A stretch of DNA of 64,000 nucleotides from Chionoecetes opilio. Lineage: Eukaryota; Arthropoda; Malacostraca; Decapoda; Majidae. The position numbers were made by a program, and so were the translations under genes. Location of the stretch: assembly GCA_016584305.1 (NCBI GenBank), contig JACEEZ010000391.1, positions 180,001-244,000 of the forward strand. Reading direction: 5' to 3'. The notes under the pieces are model-generated. The model did not search any database and was not told where the DNA came from. It saw nothing but the letters and a program-made list of their open reading frames with translations. Below are positions 1 to 10,776 of the stretch, in pieces. Within the stretch, counting starts at the first letter, position 1. The number at the start of each line of letters is the position of its first letter.

Positions 1-150
1 ATTTTAGAATGTGCTTTTACCTTTTGGTTTGTTGTGTTGAGAAAAATCAATACAAAATATTTAGAAAAAAATATGATTGACTTGTAGTTGCACTTGACTT
101 GCACATTTTGGGAAAGATTTCCATACACATTAGAGTTCTCCCAACAGGGC

Positions 151-1349
151 TTAAGGGGAGAGTCCGCCGTGAATTTTAAATTGTATCTACGGTCATGAAT
201 AATTTATATGTTGTGTATATTAGTACCCTTGTTATCACATGAAAATTTCAAGCTGATCAGATGAAAGGAAAAATTTGAAAAAATTAAAGAGCCTATTTTT
301 GTCGGTTTTTTATGAAATTTTGAAATGCATCTTCTCAGCCTTTTTTTTGACCGATTTCCTTGTGACATGAGCATATGATAATTCATTGTTATTCTAACAA
401 TTTGTTCTGAGAATATTTAAAAAAATGTTTTCGAATTTTTTTTTTTTAATTGTTAAAAAAAATTTTTTAAAAAATGAAAATTTTTAAGGATAATTTTCCC
501 ATATATCAAAACTGAGACTTAAAAACTAAAATTTTCTCAGAACAGATTTTTCTACGATATTTGATTTTGTGTGTCCTAAAGTTTCATGAAAATCGTGCCA
601 AAAATAAAAGAGGAGATTAATTTTATGTTCATTTTATACTGTTTTGAGAAAAACGCGTTTGAAGTTATACTAAAGTTTCTGCACTCCAGTGAAGGTACTA
701 TACTGTCAATGCTACTTTCATATGAATTTTATGGGATCAGTAATCACATATCAATGCATGCATAAAAGGATCTGCACCTTGTCCCCCCTTATAAATGTAT
801 TAATTAATCGCTCAAAGGCGAGGGTGTCAGGGCGCGCCACGCCCCTCATTGTTGCAAGGTTCGATCAAAATTCACCAGGTGCATAGCTTTCGGTTGGAAT
901 TCCTTTGTCTGTCTTCCTCTTCTTGTTTAATGTCTTCTTCAGTGTAATTCTTCTCTTTTCTTTCTTTTCTAGTCCTTTTTGGATGTATACATTTGTTCCA
1001 AAAATTTTTGTGAACAGGTTGCACTTTTCATATCCAAAATTGTTCCAGAATTGGTAACCTGGGTAACAAACTTCACCATGAAGATTGCTGTTTTTTAATT
1101 TTTTTAAAGGCTTAGTTTTGATATATGGGAAAATTATCAAAAAAAAAAATTTATTGTAATTTTTTTTTTTTTTACAGGTTTTGAAAGTTTAAATGCCCCT
1201 CGCTATGGGCAGTTAAAAAAATATCCGATTGAAAAAAATTCCACCATTCGCAAGCCAAAGGATAGGGTGTTGCCATAGATAGACCATATAACTCAAATTC
1301 GTATATTAAAAAATTATTTTCATATTGTCACGGCGGACTCTCCCCTTAA
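151..1349. mobile_element. Non-autonomous TIR element with TTAA ends (Kolobok/piggyBac-like)
   Basis: The left end TTAAGGGGAGAGTCCGCCGT at 151 is matched by its reverse complement ending in TTAA at 1349. This gives inverted termini of about 20 bp that start with the 4-bp target TTAA. A second inverted pair lies inside, around 488-519 and 1105-1137 (both contain TTTTCCCATATATCAAAACT or its complement). The interior is AT-rich with T and A runs and has no convincing transposase frame. TTAA targets are typical of Kolobok and piggyBac elements, and I cannot choose between them. The assignment to class II is firm; the superfamily is inferred. Confidence 0.75.
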
Positions 1350-1884
1350 CCTGAATATACCAAATTTGAATAGAACTAAAGCTAAAGCTGGCCCACCTTA
1401 AATAAGTGAGTATGTTTTCAGAAATGTATCTAGGTAGCTAATTCACGATTTTCTCATTTTGAAAGAACTTACTCTCAAGAGGGCTCAAAACTATATAAAC
1501 ATAATTGTAATGAAGCAACACTGTAAGTATAGGGATTCCTTAACCTTTGTAGGGATTAGAGAATAGTGATACGTGTGACTGCCAAAAAATCTGTCATTCT
1601 AATTGCCTCCCTTAGAAATGCCTGTGGAGAGCCGTTTATACATGATCAAAGAAAATTTTACACAATCCTAACAATAATGAAATGATGAAAACATGTAGAG
1701 ATGCAACTTATATAATGTGACTGGAAAGACACTTATTGACACTTGAGTAACCTCTTGAATGTTCAAATTTGTTTCCTTCTGCAAACTTATCCCATAAAAT
1801 ATCCAAGAGAAGGAGAGTTGAACCTTTTTATCAGGTTGTGATAGACCGGAAATGAGTTATACTTATTGAGTCCTGTCTTCTTAT
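1350..1884. other. Unassigned AT-rich intergenic stretch
   Basis: About 535 bp with no coding frame, tRNA-like box or terminal repeat that I can recognise. Confidence 0.4.
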
Positions 1885-2690
1885 CATATTTGTTTAATCT
1901 TAGCTTTAAACTTATGAAAACTTGGCATTTTTCATATCCAGGTCATTTCGCACATCAATACACTACTGATAAGGAAAACTGTACTTTAAGCATCTTGTCA
2001 TCTTCAGGTTTTTTTCATGTCCTCTTGTGTCTCATACATACCTCATTAACATGTTCTCGCTGTCAATTCTTTTCATTCCCATCATTGATCTATGCACTGC
2101 CATCAAGTCTTCTCTTTCCCTTCCAATGATGGCAATCCCAATTTCTTCAATCTTACCCCATATTTCAAATCAGTCAAACTAGGAACAATCTCTTGTCACC
2201 ACTATTGTTTTGTCTTTCTTTTAATGAAAAACTATACCATCACATCATACTCTTATATAGAATGGATTATGGCCACAATCAACTTTTTTAGCCTCATTCT
2301 TTTAGATAAAAGTCATTCTTATGATTGTTGGTAGTGTATAATGTTGCACCAACCACTCAAGTGATATGATCTTTGGTTGTAAGTCATCTTTAATTATTAC
2401 TCCTTGGTCTTTCTCTTCACTTGCTAGAGTGTCTTGTATCCTAATATTTGGCTCCAACTTATCTTCTTTGTACTCTTACCAATCTTTGAAATATTGCACT
2501 TGTTTTTCATGAATTTTCATGTCCCACATCTGACTCCATTTATATGTCCTGCCCAAATCTTCCTGTAGCAATATGCAGTCTTCCCTTTTCCACCTTTTTT
2601 CATAATTGCATCATCTGCAAATATGCTCACATAACTTTTCAAGCTATCCGCTATGTCATAAATGTACTCTTATCTGTGAAAGTTTGGGAA
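1885..2690 (-). pseudogene. CR1-like LINE reverse transcriptase 3' part, decayed
   Basis: Read on the minus strand, the sequence aligns with the 3' half of the CR1-like LINE at 35.6-40.5 kb. It keeps an F-A-D-D reverse transcriptase box near 2600-2640, then the region equivalent to the plus copy at about 38177-38400 (same 'gccatcattggaa' start, 'gtacagttttccttatcagt' and 'taaagctaagatt' segments). The frame is broken by many indels and stops, so it is an old copy. Its 5' side is cut at about 2690, where an RTE fragment in the same orientation begins. Confidence 0.6.
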
Positions 2691-2912
2691 TCAATCAATC
2701 ATTAGGGGCATACGCCGGGGGGCGCGTCGCCTCGCCCACCCTACGAAGCCATTCCCGGGGGTCTTCTCGCGCGAGTCCCCATGGGGGATCCCATACCAAG
2801 CAACTCTCGACAAGAAGCATCAATTTGCCCCAGCCACGAGCCTTGTGGGTGGCCCCTTGGCCTCCTCCACGCCGGATTGTCTCTTACAGATACAACCCGG
2901 TGGGAAGGATCG
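2691..2912 (-). mobile_element. RTE-type LINE 3' end, 5'-truncated
   Basis: The minus strand matches the last ~200 bp of the RTE copies ending at 40426 and 48058. It includes the C-terminal codons for 'RRPRGRPQGSWLGQVD' and the ending 'AYAP', followed by the (TGATTGAT) tail, seen here as aatcaatcaatcatta at 2694-2709. Similarity stops at about 2912. Short-repeat tails and heavy 5' truncation are typical of RTE elements. Confidence 0.75.
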
Positions 2913-3357
2913 CAGTTCATCAGCAGAATTTCTGCTGCATCAAATACAGGGTCATCAACAAGTTATTCTGTGACAATAAGAATAGCCACAGAGATAAATT
3001 TCAGCAGCTGCTATCTCGGTAGCAATGTTTATTGTGAAGCGTTCAATATCGTTCAGTAGTGAGAGTGTGAGTGGGGGTGACCGCTACTGAACGCAACAGT
3101 GGTGTCACTCTGGGGATATGTAAGGTAAGGTCTTCAGTGCTCGAGGTGCTTAATGTGTTGGAGGTGATGTGGAGTCTGGCTGACGAAGTGGATGAAAGAT
3201 GCTGCAGAAAACTCCGACAATTCAAACAATGTGCGGGGAATTCAAACTACGCACAGTTTAGATTATGGAAGGTTGTTGAAAAATTCGAACTGGGCCTGAA
3301 AAGGTCGAATGATCTGAAGTTTGAATTATACGGGTTCGAATTAGAGAGGGTTTACTG
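2913..3357. mobile_element. TIR element fragment, GGTTTACTG-ending family (copy 1)
   Basis: The stretch ends with GAGAGGGTTTACTG followed by TA, which is the inverted form of the left end of the element at 16945 (CAGTAAACCCTCTCG). The interior matches the 16945-17405 element in reverse order: sections near 3020, 3110 and 3230 correspond to 17300, 17200 and 17120. The left end was lost where the RTE 3' end joined. TIR sequence and TA context suggest a Tc1/mariner/pogo-type non-autonomous element. Confidence 0.6.
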
Positions 3358-3827
3358 TACTCTAAAAAATTTCTATTGTAGTTTCATGAATTGACTGATT
3401 GACACTTGTTAGCACATGACTTTATAACAATCTGACTATGGCCAAGATCTCAGCGTTGCCAAAAAGATTTCATGGTACAGTATATGTGTAATCTGATTTC
3501 CCATGTGCCTCAAGGCATGAGTTTAGAAAGTGTTACCAGGATTATGCTACGCATAATCCTGGTACATTATCCATAATACTGGTGTAATCCCTACAGTTCC
3601 AGTAGTTAACTAGTTTAGGAAAGGGGAAAGTTATAGTTGAGTTGTGTAAAATTCTAGTAACTTGTTACATCCATTTGTTGTATAATGCAAGAGATCATCG
3701 CACTTTGATTCTCACTATTAGTTGTCAGAATCTATATTATTTCATTAAATTTTTTTCCTCTACGGTATGTGATTTTCTACATACACCACAAGTATGTTAT
3801 TGATTGTTTCCACTCATCCAATGTATA
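3358..3827. other. Unassigned stretch
   Basis: No gene seen. There is a small inverted repeat, 'accaggattatgctacgcataatcctggt', at about 3535-3563. Confidence 0.4.
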
Positions 3828-3832
3828 ACACC

Positions 3833-4774
3833 TGTGGAAATTTATAGTCACAAACATATATTTATTTGAGGTCTTACCTATACAAAACCCATTGTCTATC
3901 TCATCCCGACACAATACCCCAACTAGTCAACTAACTAGGATACTTATCGGTGGATAGTAGGGTTGAATTGGTGTAGGCTTAATCAATATTGCAATGTCTT
4001 GTTATCCAAAGTGGTCGCGCGTGATCAAGGCTGCCGGTGAAGGGCGGAGGCGAAGGGCTAGAGGCGATGTTTGTTATCGAGGCGTCAATCGGTTATCACA
4101 CCAAGTTATCTTGACGCGGCGGATATAATCAGTGTGTCGTATTTTAACACGTCCTATTGTTTTTATCACTTGTATGTACAAAATGAACATATGTACAGTT
4201 CTTCTCGTTATAATCAGAGAAGAGATGTTAATCCCGTGAGGGCTGGAATGAAACATATATACAAGCACGTATATATTTAATAAGAGATGTTACTCTCACT
4301 GAGGTTTGGAGTGTACTCTATATACTAATCCACGTATATTTAGTAAGAGATGTTAATCCCGTGAGGGTCTGGAGTGGTACTGACATTAAGCCAGCGGCGG
4401 CGACCAGCCGCACAAATCCTACCTACATGTGTCAAATCGTCGGGGGTAGCGAGGCACCCCTACCAATACCTGCCGCGTATACACGCAGGATAGGAGCAAT
4501 ATTATAACGACGACCAATAGCCAGTCGCTCCAAATTTAGATGCTAATATAAGGTGCAAATGCTTAATAACCACTGGGAATGTTCATTTATATTATCCCAG
4601 TACTTATCATTTACTTAAATTACCTTAATTAATACCCATTACCATTATAATTATATATATACATCCCTACGCACCCCCTTTAATGAGCGGACAATACCTC
4701 CCTCACAAGGGGGAGGGGGACAAAACCACCACTCTACCAATTATTGAGTGGGTGATTGGTGGATAATTTCCACA
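3833..4774. mobile_element. Solo LTR with 5-bp target-site duplication
   Basis: The 942-bp unit begins TGTGGAAATT and ends AATTTCCACA, a TG...CA pair with perfect inverted ends. It is flanked on both sides by ACACC (3828-3832 and 4775-4779). No internal retroviral coding region is present, so this is a solo LTR left by LTR-LTR recombination. Five-bp duplications fit Gypsy, Copia or BEL; the length suggests Gypsy or BEL but this is not decided. The last ~115 bp recur at 19205-19319. Confidence 0.8.
4221..4380. repeat. About 62-bp tandem repeat inside the solo LTR
   Basis: Units starting 'agagatgtta' occur at 4221, 4283 and 4346, each followed by a 'gtgaggg-ctggagtg'-like segment and an AT-rich spacer with 'cacgtatat'. 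The units have diverged. Such short arrays are common in LTR U3 regions. Confidence 0.65.
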
Positions 4775-4779
4775 ACACC

Positions 4780-5264
4780 TTTCTTCTTTGAGTTGTCTTG
4801 GCTTTGCATTTTTTATATTCACTGCTAATGTAATCATTTTGTGCTCATTCCTTGCTGAGCCCTGCAACATTCACCTTGTTAATGCCAAGTAACTAATTTG
4901 CTAACCTCATTCTGACTATTGAAACTATCACTAATATTACTAATTTGCTTGTTTTTTATTTGCATGATTTGGTTTCCCTGCTTGCAGTGCCTTTGTTTTT
5001 GGTGCCTGGGTGCCTAGGGGCCTGGGGTGAGATTTGTTAGTGTGTGTGTGATGTACCCAGCTATCCAGGCTCCCCACTCATTACCATGGATCTTGACTCA
5101 GGTAGGTGCCACTGTCTCCCCTCCATCTTGCCTTCATCCATTAGATTGGTTTCCTTTCGTATCATGGTTTTTGTGTTGCCTGTTTTCAGAAAGAAAACTA
5201 TTATGATTTTCTTTTTGAAAAATCACTGCTGTTGAAATTGTTTATCTTTTCTTAGACTAATACT
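4780..5264. other. Unassigned stretch between LTR and Helitron-like element
   Basis: No gene or repeat terminus recognised. The sequence is T-rich with no long frame. Confidence 0.35.
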
Positions 5265-5494
5265 TCTATAATAATATAAGCGAAAGTGTGTGTCTGTCTG
5301 TGTGTGTGTGTGGTATAGGTTCCGCCCCCCGTGGCGCAAACACCTCATATGGCACATTTTTGGAATCAGGTTGACCAGGGGAAGGTCATAAGCCCATTTA
5401 TGAGATGATCCGATCACTTTTTTTTTTTTTTTTAGCAGCCTATTAGCGAGAATTTTGAAAACAAAAGTGGGTTACGAGAATTGAGGAAGCCTTG

Positions 5495-5775
5495 ATGTAG
5501 GGTGATGGGTAATGGGTGAGTGAATGGGTGGGGTGATGGGTAATGGGTGTGGGGTGATGGGTGAGTGAATGGGTGGGGGGTGATGGGTGATGGGTGAGGG
5601 AATAGGTGGGGGGTGATGGGTAATGGGTGAGTGAATGGGTGTGTGGTGATGGGTAATGGGTGAGTGAATGGGTGGGGGGTGATGGGTAATGGGTGAGTGA
5701 ATGGGTGGGGGGTGATGGGTAATGGGTGAGTGAATGGGTGGGGGGTGATGGGTAATGGGTGAGTGAATGGGTGGG
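5495..5775 (+). repeat. 33-bp minisatellite (G-rich on the + strand)
   Basis: About eight imperfect units of the form 'gggtaatgggtgagtgaatgggtg' plus a G run and 'gat'. The array gives a spurious Pro/His/Thr/Ile-rich frame on the minus strand that should not be read as a protein. Confidence 0.85.
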
Positions 5776-5845
5776 GGGAATACATACATTTCTACATCCA
5801 TGATTTCAGGAAAGTTAGAAGGGGCTATCTGGAGAATCCATGTTT

Positions 5846-5893
5846 GGTGGGCCGAAGGCCCACCAAACACAGGTGGTGGGCCGAAGGCCCACC
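5846..5893. repeat. Two copies of a perfect 19-bp palindrome
   Basis: GGTGGGCCGAAGGCCCACC occurs at 5846-5864 and again at 5875-5893 inside the Helitron-like element. Each can form a stem with a short loop. Confidence 0.8.
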
Positions 5894-6113
5894 AATAGCC
5901 CTCCGCAGGAGCTAGCCAAAAAGTCCGCCCGGAGGGCGGCTTTGCGGCTAGTATATTATATATGTGATAATGTGGAACATAGTTCGAAAAACACATACAG
6001 GTTGTAATAGCAATGGAAATGATAATTTTGATGGATTTTAAGCTCAAAAGGGTTTAAAGTTTCAATTTACTGCGTACGTGATGGAACATGGATTAACAAG
6101 GGAACTTTATGAG

Positions 6114-6405
6114 CAGTTCGTGGTGTAGTGGCTAGTGTGCTTAGCTAAGAATCTGCTGGCCCTGGTTCGAATCCGGGCCAGGACTAGTCGGCGGCCAGCC
6201 CACCCAGCTGTTCATTTCCCCTTTCGGGGTTGATAAATGAGTACCTGGGGAAACCGGGGAAGGCAACTGTGGTAACCTGGATGTCACACTAGCCCTGTGT
6301 CCCGGAGTAATGGGTTGTCACCCACCACAGGCTCAAAGGCTAATGCCACGGAGATGAGCACCAAGGCCACGCGCAGCATAACGTATGCCCCCCTCTTTAC
6401 CTTAT
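6114..6405 (+). mobile_element. tRNA-derived SINE, family 1
   Basis: The head is tRNA-like: an A-box region (TGGTGTAGTGGCTAG, near 6122) and a B-box (GGTTCGAATCC, near 6165), followed by a conserved body shared with the minus copy at 61455-61750. It is flanked by a 9-bp target duplication CTTTATGAG (6105-6113 and 6406-6414). The 3' end 'ccctctttaccttat' is short and T-rich. It is a SINE rather than a tRNA gene because the body continues about 220 bp and the acceptor stem does not pair well. Confidence 0.88.
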
Positions 6406-6414
6406 CTTTATGAG

Positions 6415-6902
6415 TAGTGAGCACCAAAGAATTTATGCTCTGAATAGGAAAGAATACAAACTATATTTAGTATTGACATTGCACTGTGAAATAATAAAAC
6501 ATAATCTGTGCTCTACTGCTTAGGTTTTAATATGGAGTAGAGCAAGTGGGCAACTTTGACCCTTTCATTGCTAAATCGTCGCTGCAACGCCGCTGCTGCT
6601 GGTATTGGTGTTAAATCGTCGCTGTGACCATAAGTCGGACTTGAATCTCCCGCCCTTGTATATGTTCCAACAATATTCCACAGTCTTTATTTTCATTGGT
6701 CCACGTCATAAAAGGGGTGGTCCCTGAACCCATGCCTCCCACTATGTCACCCCCCCTCCCTTTACCCCCCCTGTGGCTGCTATTTCTGCATCGCCACTGC
6801 TTAGATAGATAGATAAGAAGAGGGCGGAACCTGCCTGTAAAATAGAACAAAACCATCTGCTTCTTATTTATATGAATCTATTTCCTCAGTGACAGACATA
6901 TA
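6415..6902. other. Unassigned stretch
   Basis: No gene seen. A phrase 'taaatcgtcgctg' is repeated near 6572 and 6612. Confidence 0.35.
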
Positions 6903-7658
6903 CAGTGGTACCTTGACTTAAGAGTTTAATTCGTGCATTGATCGAGCTCGTAACTCAATTTGCTCGTACTATATCAAATCAGTTTTCCCCATTGAAATTA
7001 ATTAAAATTCCATTAATCCGTTCCAGCCCCCAAAAAACCACCCCAATTTTTTTACTGTACCTATATGACTGGACTGCACTCACCCTCCGCCATTTGCATT
7101 TGCTAGTGTTTACACTCTGTGTATCAGCTGTTGGAAACGGCTGTGGGTGGAACTGCCGCTAAACGTACTGCATTCGCCCTCCGCCATTTGCATTCGCCAG
7201 TGTTTATACTCTGTGTATCAGCTGTTGGAAACAGCTGTGGGTGGAACTGTCGCTAAACGTACTGCACTCACCCTCCGCCATTTGCATTCGCCAGTGTTTA
7301 TACTCTGTGTATCAGCTGTTGGAAACAGCTGTGGGTGGAACTGCCGATAAACGTACTGCACTCACCCTCTGCCATTTGCATTCGCCTGTGTGAGCACAAC
7401 ACAACAGAGATGCTTCCACGGTGAGGTAACCACGTGAAGTGAACGAGTGAGACGCGGGATGCTGGGCGGATGTTGTGGCGTTCGCTGTGCCAACTAGCGG
7501 CGGCGTATCTGAAGCTCGCTCGTAATAAAAAATAAAATAAAAAAAATCGCTTGTAACTCGGATTTTGGCTCGCAACTCAAAGCAAAAAATCGACCGAGCG
7601 ACTGCTCGTAACTCGGAAAACTCGTAAGTTGGGGCACTCGTAAGTCAAGGTACCACTG
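6903..7658. mobile_element. TA-flanked TIR element, CAGTGGTACCTTGACTTA family
   Basis: CAGTGGTACCTTGACTTA at 6903 is mirrored by TAAGTCAAGGTACCACTG ending at 7658. TA sits directly outside both ends. The subterminal parts contain repeated 'ctcgtaac(t)tc' motifs. There is no transposase frame, so this is a MITE-like derivative of a Tc1/mariner/pogo-type element. The middle holds a 94-bp tandem array. Confidence 0.82.
7073..7390 (+). repeat. 94-bp tandem repeat, about 3.4 units
   Basis: Units beginning 'actgca(c/t)tc' start at 7073, 7167, 7261 and 7355, exactly 94 bp apart. The fourth is partial. Identity between units is high, with a few substitutions. Confidence 0.9.
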
Positions 7659-8728
7659 TAGATATAAGACCATAGAGCCCATATTGACATTGTTTCAGTG
7701 TGTTGCAAAATTTTCGGGCGGTTGAGTGCCCAAGCACGCACAGTGGTGTCAACATGTTCTGACGGCTTGCGCAATGAAAGGGTTAATGCCGTAACTGTTG
7801 TGAAAAAATAGTCATAATTAGTGAGATGTGTCATGGTGCCCACATTCCATTAATAGGGTAGGTATTAGGGCTGTAATAACAAAATTTAAGTGAACATGAG
7901 TGCATCAGAAAGACATTCTTTTGTGCACAATCTCATGTATATAGAAATCAAGCTTATCAGTCCTGTGGCTATATACATGATCCATATCAACAAGCAAGAC
8001 TCTCAAGTCAGATTGTGATGCGCTCTATGTTGAAACAAACAGTTAACTCCAGAACTTGATATGCTTACACAAGTGTTCCCCATCTTATGAACATGATTGG
8101 TTCCTGGCGTTTGTTTGTAACTTGAAATGGACATATAGTGCTCTCTTGCATATGGCACGTTTGGATTTGTTAAATTTGTATTGCAGCTGAGTTGGATTGT
8201 GTCCACAACTCTGATTTGGCAAATATACACACATTTGGTGTGCATATTGTAAAATTTTCATAATTTGAAGAACATACCTATTTTCATATATATTAATGGG
8301 TTTTTTTCCCCATCACAAGGGACTCTCCTAGGGCAGAAAAAAAAGAGAACAAAAAGCTTACTAATTGCCAGTCCCTATAAAGAAATGAAGACAGTGAGAG
8401 ACTTTGAAAAGGGGCTTGGTCAATTTAGTTTGGTAAGTTTCTTGATATTCCTCTCCTGAAGTATTTTAGGTAGTAGGAAGATAGGAAGATAAAAAAATAG
8501 ATACAAGGAGAGAGTTCCTAAGTTATATGATGAAATATTACGTCAAATCAGGAATCATAAAAACAGCATACATTTTACAGCACTTTATTTACCTTTTTGG
8601 GGGATGATGAGGGGCTTAGGTGAATGGGAATATTCTGAGGCTTGTGTGGAGTGTTATCATTTATGACCACCACGACGAACCACTAACTCGTCCAGGATGT
8701 CTTCAAATGTTGCACTACATCCAGAGCC
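7659..8728. other. Unassigned stretch
   Basis: About 1 kb with no supported gene. Possible relics of TIR elements exist ('gttccccatcttatgaacatg' near 8075) but I cannot pair their ends. Confidence 0.35.
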
Positions 8729-8772
8729 TACCATCCGAGTCCTGGAGGTCACTGCTTACAGGTGTATAGGTC
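8729..8772 (+). mobile_element. SINE family 2, 3' fragment
   Basis: 'gagcctaccatccgagtcctggaggtcactgc...' matches the 3' end of the family-2 SINEs at 10263-10612 and 37760-38101. It is followed by an A/G-rich tail. Confidence 0.6.
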
Positions 8773-8814
8773 AAAATGTAAAAAAGAAAAGAAAAAAAAA
8801 AGGTATGCATGATA

Positions 8815-9225
8815 ACTGTAAAACGCAATAGCCGAGGGTTGACTGTATACACTCAACCTTTGCTATACACTCAAGTATACACTCAACACTCTAGCTTTGT
8901 CGGCCCGAGTGTAAACACTTCCTCGCATGTCCTCCCGTGCCTCACTACATTGCCTGCCTCCCGTAACTCACCACGTATTGTTTAAATTTCCCTGTATGCG
9001 TGTAGTATTTGTGATGGCTGCATGTACGTAAGTATACGAACTTTCATCTAATGTAACAAAGTTTATTATACACGGAAATGGTCGGAAATATCGAACTTTC
9101 ACCTCATTACAAACAAAGTTTGTTATATGCAAAAAGTTTGGATCCCTCGGATATAACGGACTTTCGGATATTAATTCACCCCCTTCCCCATAATTGGTTA
9201 GTTAAAGTAAGTGTTTACTGTATAT
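8815..9225. other. Probable decayed TIR element
   Basis: Contains 'actgtatacactcaacctttgc' near 8850 and ends with 'aagtgtttactgtatat' near 9210-9227, with 'ggatataacggactttcgg'-type text seen in TA-target elements. The left terminus could not be fixed, so limits are approximate. Confidence 0.3.
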
Positions 9226-9410
9226 CATTATAAACTCCTTTTTGAGTTATATAGCATGATAATGGTTAACTATATACAGTAAAACCCTTATAACTCGGCA
9301 CGATAGGGGCTCTGGCCCTTGCCGAGTTATGCAATGTCCTCCTCTGATATGGGTTAGAAAAAAAAAAAAATGTAAATACAGTACTGTAAAAGCATAAACA
9401 CTACACTTAC

Positions 9411-9579
9411 CAGTGAACGGGTAGAATGTGCTGGATTTTATATCAAACTCAGCACAAATAGCATGCATGGATGCACCTGCATCCATCCTTGCCAGTACTT
9501 TCACCTTTTCCTGCAGGCTCAGGCTCTTCAATTTCATTCCCTTCCTGCTGGAGACACCCTTGCATGATGGAGCTGACAT
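9411..9579 (-). pseudogene. Tigger/pogo transposase N-terminal HTH fragment
   Basis: Starting at an ATG at 9579 (minus), the frame encodes about 56 residues beginning MSAPSCKGVSSRKG. It includes 'LSLQEKVKVLARMDAG' and 'AICAEFDIKSSTFY', the pattern of the Psq/CENP-B N-terminal DNA-binding domain that opens pogo and Tigger transposases. The frame then runs into non-homologous sequence, and no CENP-B second HTH or DDE core follows. An inverted partial copy begins at about 10011 on the plus strand with the same start and loses similarity after about 25 residues. Confidence 0.6.
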
Positions 9580-10262
9580 CTTGATATACAGTACTGTATA
9601 AGTACTGTACTGTAATCCCAAAACACGTAAAATAGGTGGCAAAGTAAAGCAAAGGTCGGGTACCAGCGCGTAGGCTGAGCCGTATTTTTGTCGTCCAAGC
9701 ACCGTCTTGGATTACGAATCCCAATCCAATAACACTTGCTGAAATGTGTGTTATACTACTTTGTGATATTGTTTGCAATGTTTTGCATTGATTATTATTT
9801 CGGCTCCTACCAAGCTTGTTGTGTTTTTGAAGCAGAAACCAATCCTTTTTTAATTCTGACAAAAAACGGAATTCGTATCCAAGACGGTGCTTGGACGACA
9901 TAAACACGGCTCAGCAGCTGATAGCCTACACGCTGGTTCCCGATCTTTGCTTTACTTTGCCACCTATTTTACGTGTTTTGGGATTACATCATACAGTACT
10001 GTATTTCAAGATGTCAGCTCCATCACGCAAGGGTGTCTCCAGCAGAAAGGGAATGAAATTGAAGAGCCTGAACCTGCAGGAAAGGGTCAAAAGGACAAAA
10101 ACACGACTTTATGCGACTGAGGATATGCCGAGTGTAAGCAAAGAGATGCAGTTATAACATCAATATGCCGAGATACATTATTTTTTGCCGACTTTCTGTT
10201 TACATGTTCACACAAGAGGTTGTGAGGGCATGATATGCCGAGTGAAAACCAAGAGATGCAGT

Positions 10263-10612
10263 TTAGGGGAGGCGGTAGCAAAGTGGTTAGCGTCACCGAG
10301 TGGCGCTCTCGAAGACCCGAGTTCGATCCCGAGTGAGACCCATAAATCCACTTAAAATCTTTCTGCACCGTCGAGTGGCCTAAGAACACCCACGTGCCCT
10401 GTCCATTAACTCTACCTTCAACTGCGAGTGCATGGGAGGACACAGGGGGCGGCATGAGCCTCTAATTACAGGCGTCACTATAAGAATCCTGCCTGCGCCA
10501 CCACGGGCGAGGGCCAACCATCACAGCCCTCGAGTGAGCCTCGAGGGCCTACCATCCCACCCCTGGAGCTCACTGCCTACACACGCTATAGGCATAGATG
10601 AAAAAAACCCAA
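10263..10612 (+). mobile_element. tRNA-derived SINE, family 2
   Basis: The tRNA-like head has an A-box region (TAGCAAAGTGGTTAGCG, near 10273) and a B-box (GAGTTCGATCCC, near 10320). The body contains 'ggcatgagcctctaatcacaggcgtcactat'-type text and the 3' part ends in an A-rich tail. It lies inside the Tigger-like element. Other copies are at 37760-38101 (full) and, in pieces, in the four mosaic TIR elements and at 45061-45221. Confidence 0.85.
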
Positions 10613-10685
10613 CAACAACACTGTCTTTGCCTTGCCGAGTTATATCAAATTCCGAGTTATACAGTGCCGAGGTATAAGGGTTTTA

Positions 10686-10688
<3 letters not shown>

Positions 10689-10770
<82 letters not shown>
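10689..10770. repeat. (TA)n microsatellite
   Basis: About 40 TA units directly at the target side of the Tigger-like element. The Ile/Tyr frames here are not genes. Confidence 0.95.

Positions 10771-10774
<4 letters not shown>

Positions 10775-10776
<2 letters not shown>

Larger units (their letters stand above)
5265..5951 (+). mobile_element. Helitron-like non-autonomous element
   Basis: The left end starts TCTATAATAATATAAGCGAA. The right end has a GC-rich hairpin (CCGCCC-GGAGGGCGG, about 5926-5940) a few bases before CTAG at 5948-5951, followed by T. A TC start, a hairpin about 8-10 bp from the end, a CTAG terminus and no inverted repeats or target duplication are the Helitron hallmarks. 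No Rep/helicase coding sequence is present, so it would depend on another copy. Its interior carries a 33-bp minisatellite and two identical palindromes. Confidence 0.6.
9277..10688. mobile_element. Tigger/pogo-like DNA transposon, internally rearranged
   Basis: CAGTAAAACCCTTATAACTC at 9277 pairs with its inverted form ending TTTTACTG at 10688. TA flanks both sides. The interior keeps a fragment of a CENP-B/Psq-type helix-turn-helix on the minus strand (9411-9579) and a second, inverted copy of the same start region on the plus strand (about 9880-10100). A family-2 SINE is inserted at about 10263-10612. The catalytic DDE domain is absent, so the copy is not autonomous. Confidence 0.75.

Noticed and set aside
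5495..5775. CRISPR-like regular repeats
   Set aside because: Units are contiguous without unique spacers and the genome is eukaryotic.
5432..6047. Pro/His/Thr/Ile repeat protein on the minus strand
   Set aside because: It is the 33-bp minisatellite within a Helitron-like element; no start context or homology.
6114..6185. tRNA gene
   Set aside because: The A and B boxes belong to a SINE head with target duplications and a long shared body; pairing of the acceptor stem is poor. The heads at 10263, 37760, 51706 and 61750 are rejected for the same reason.
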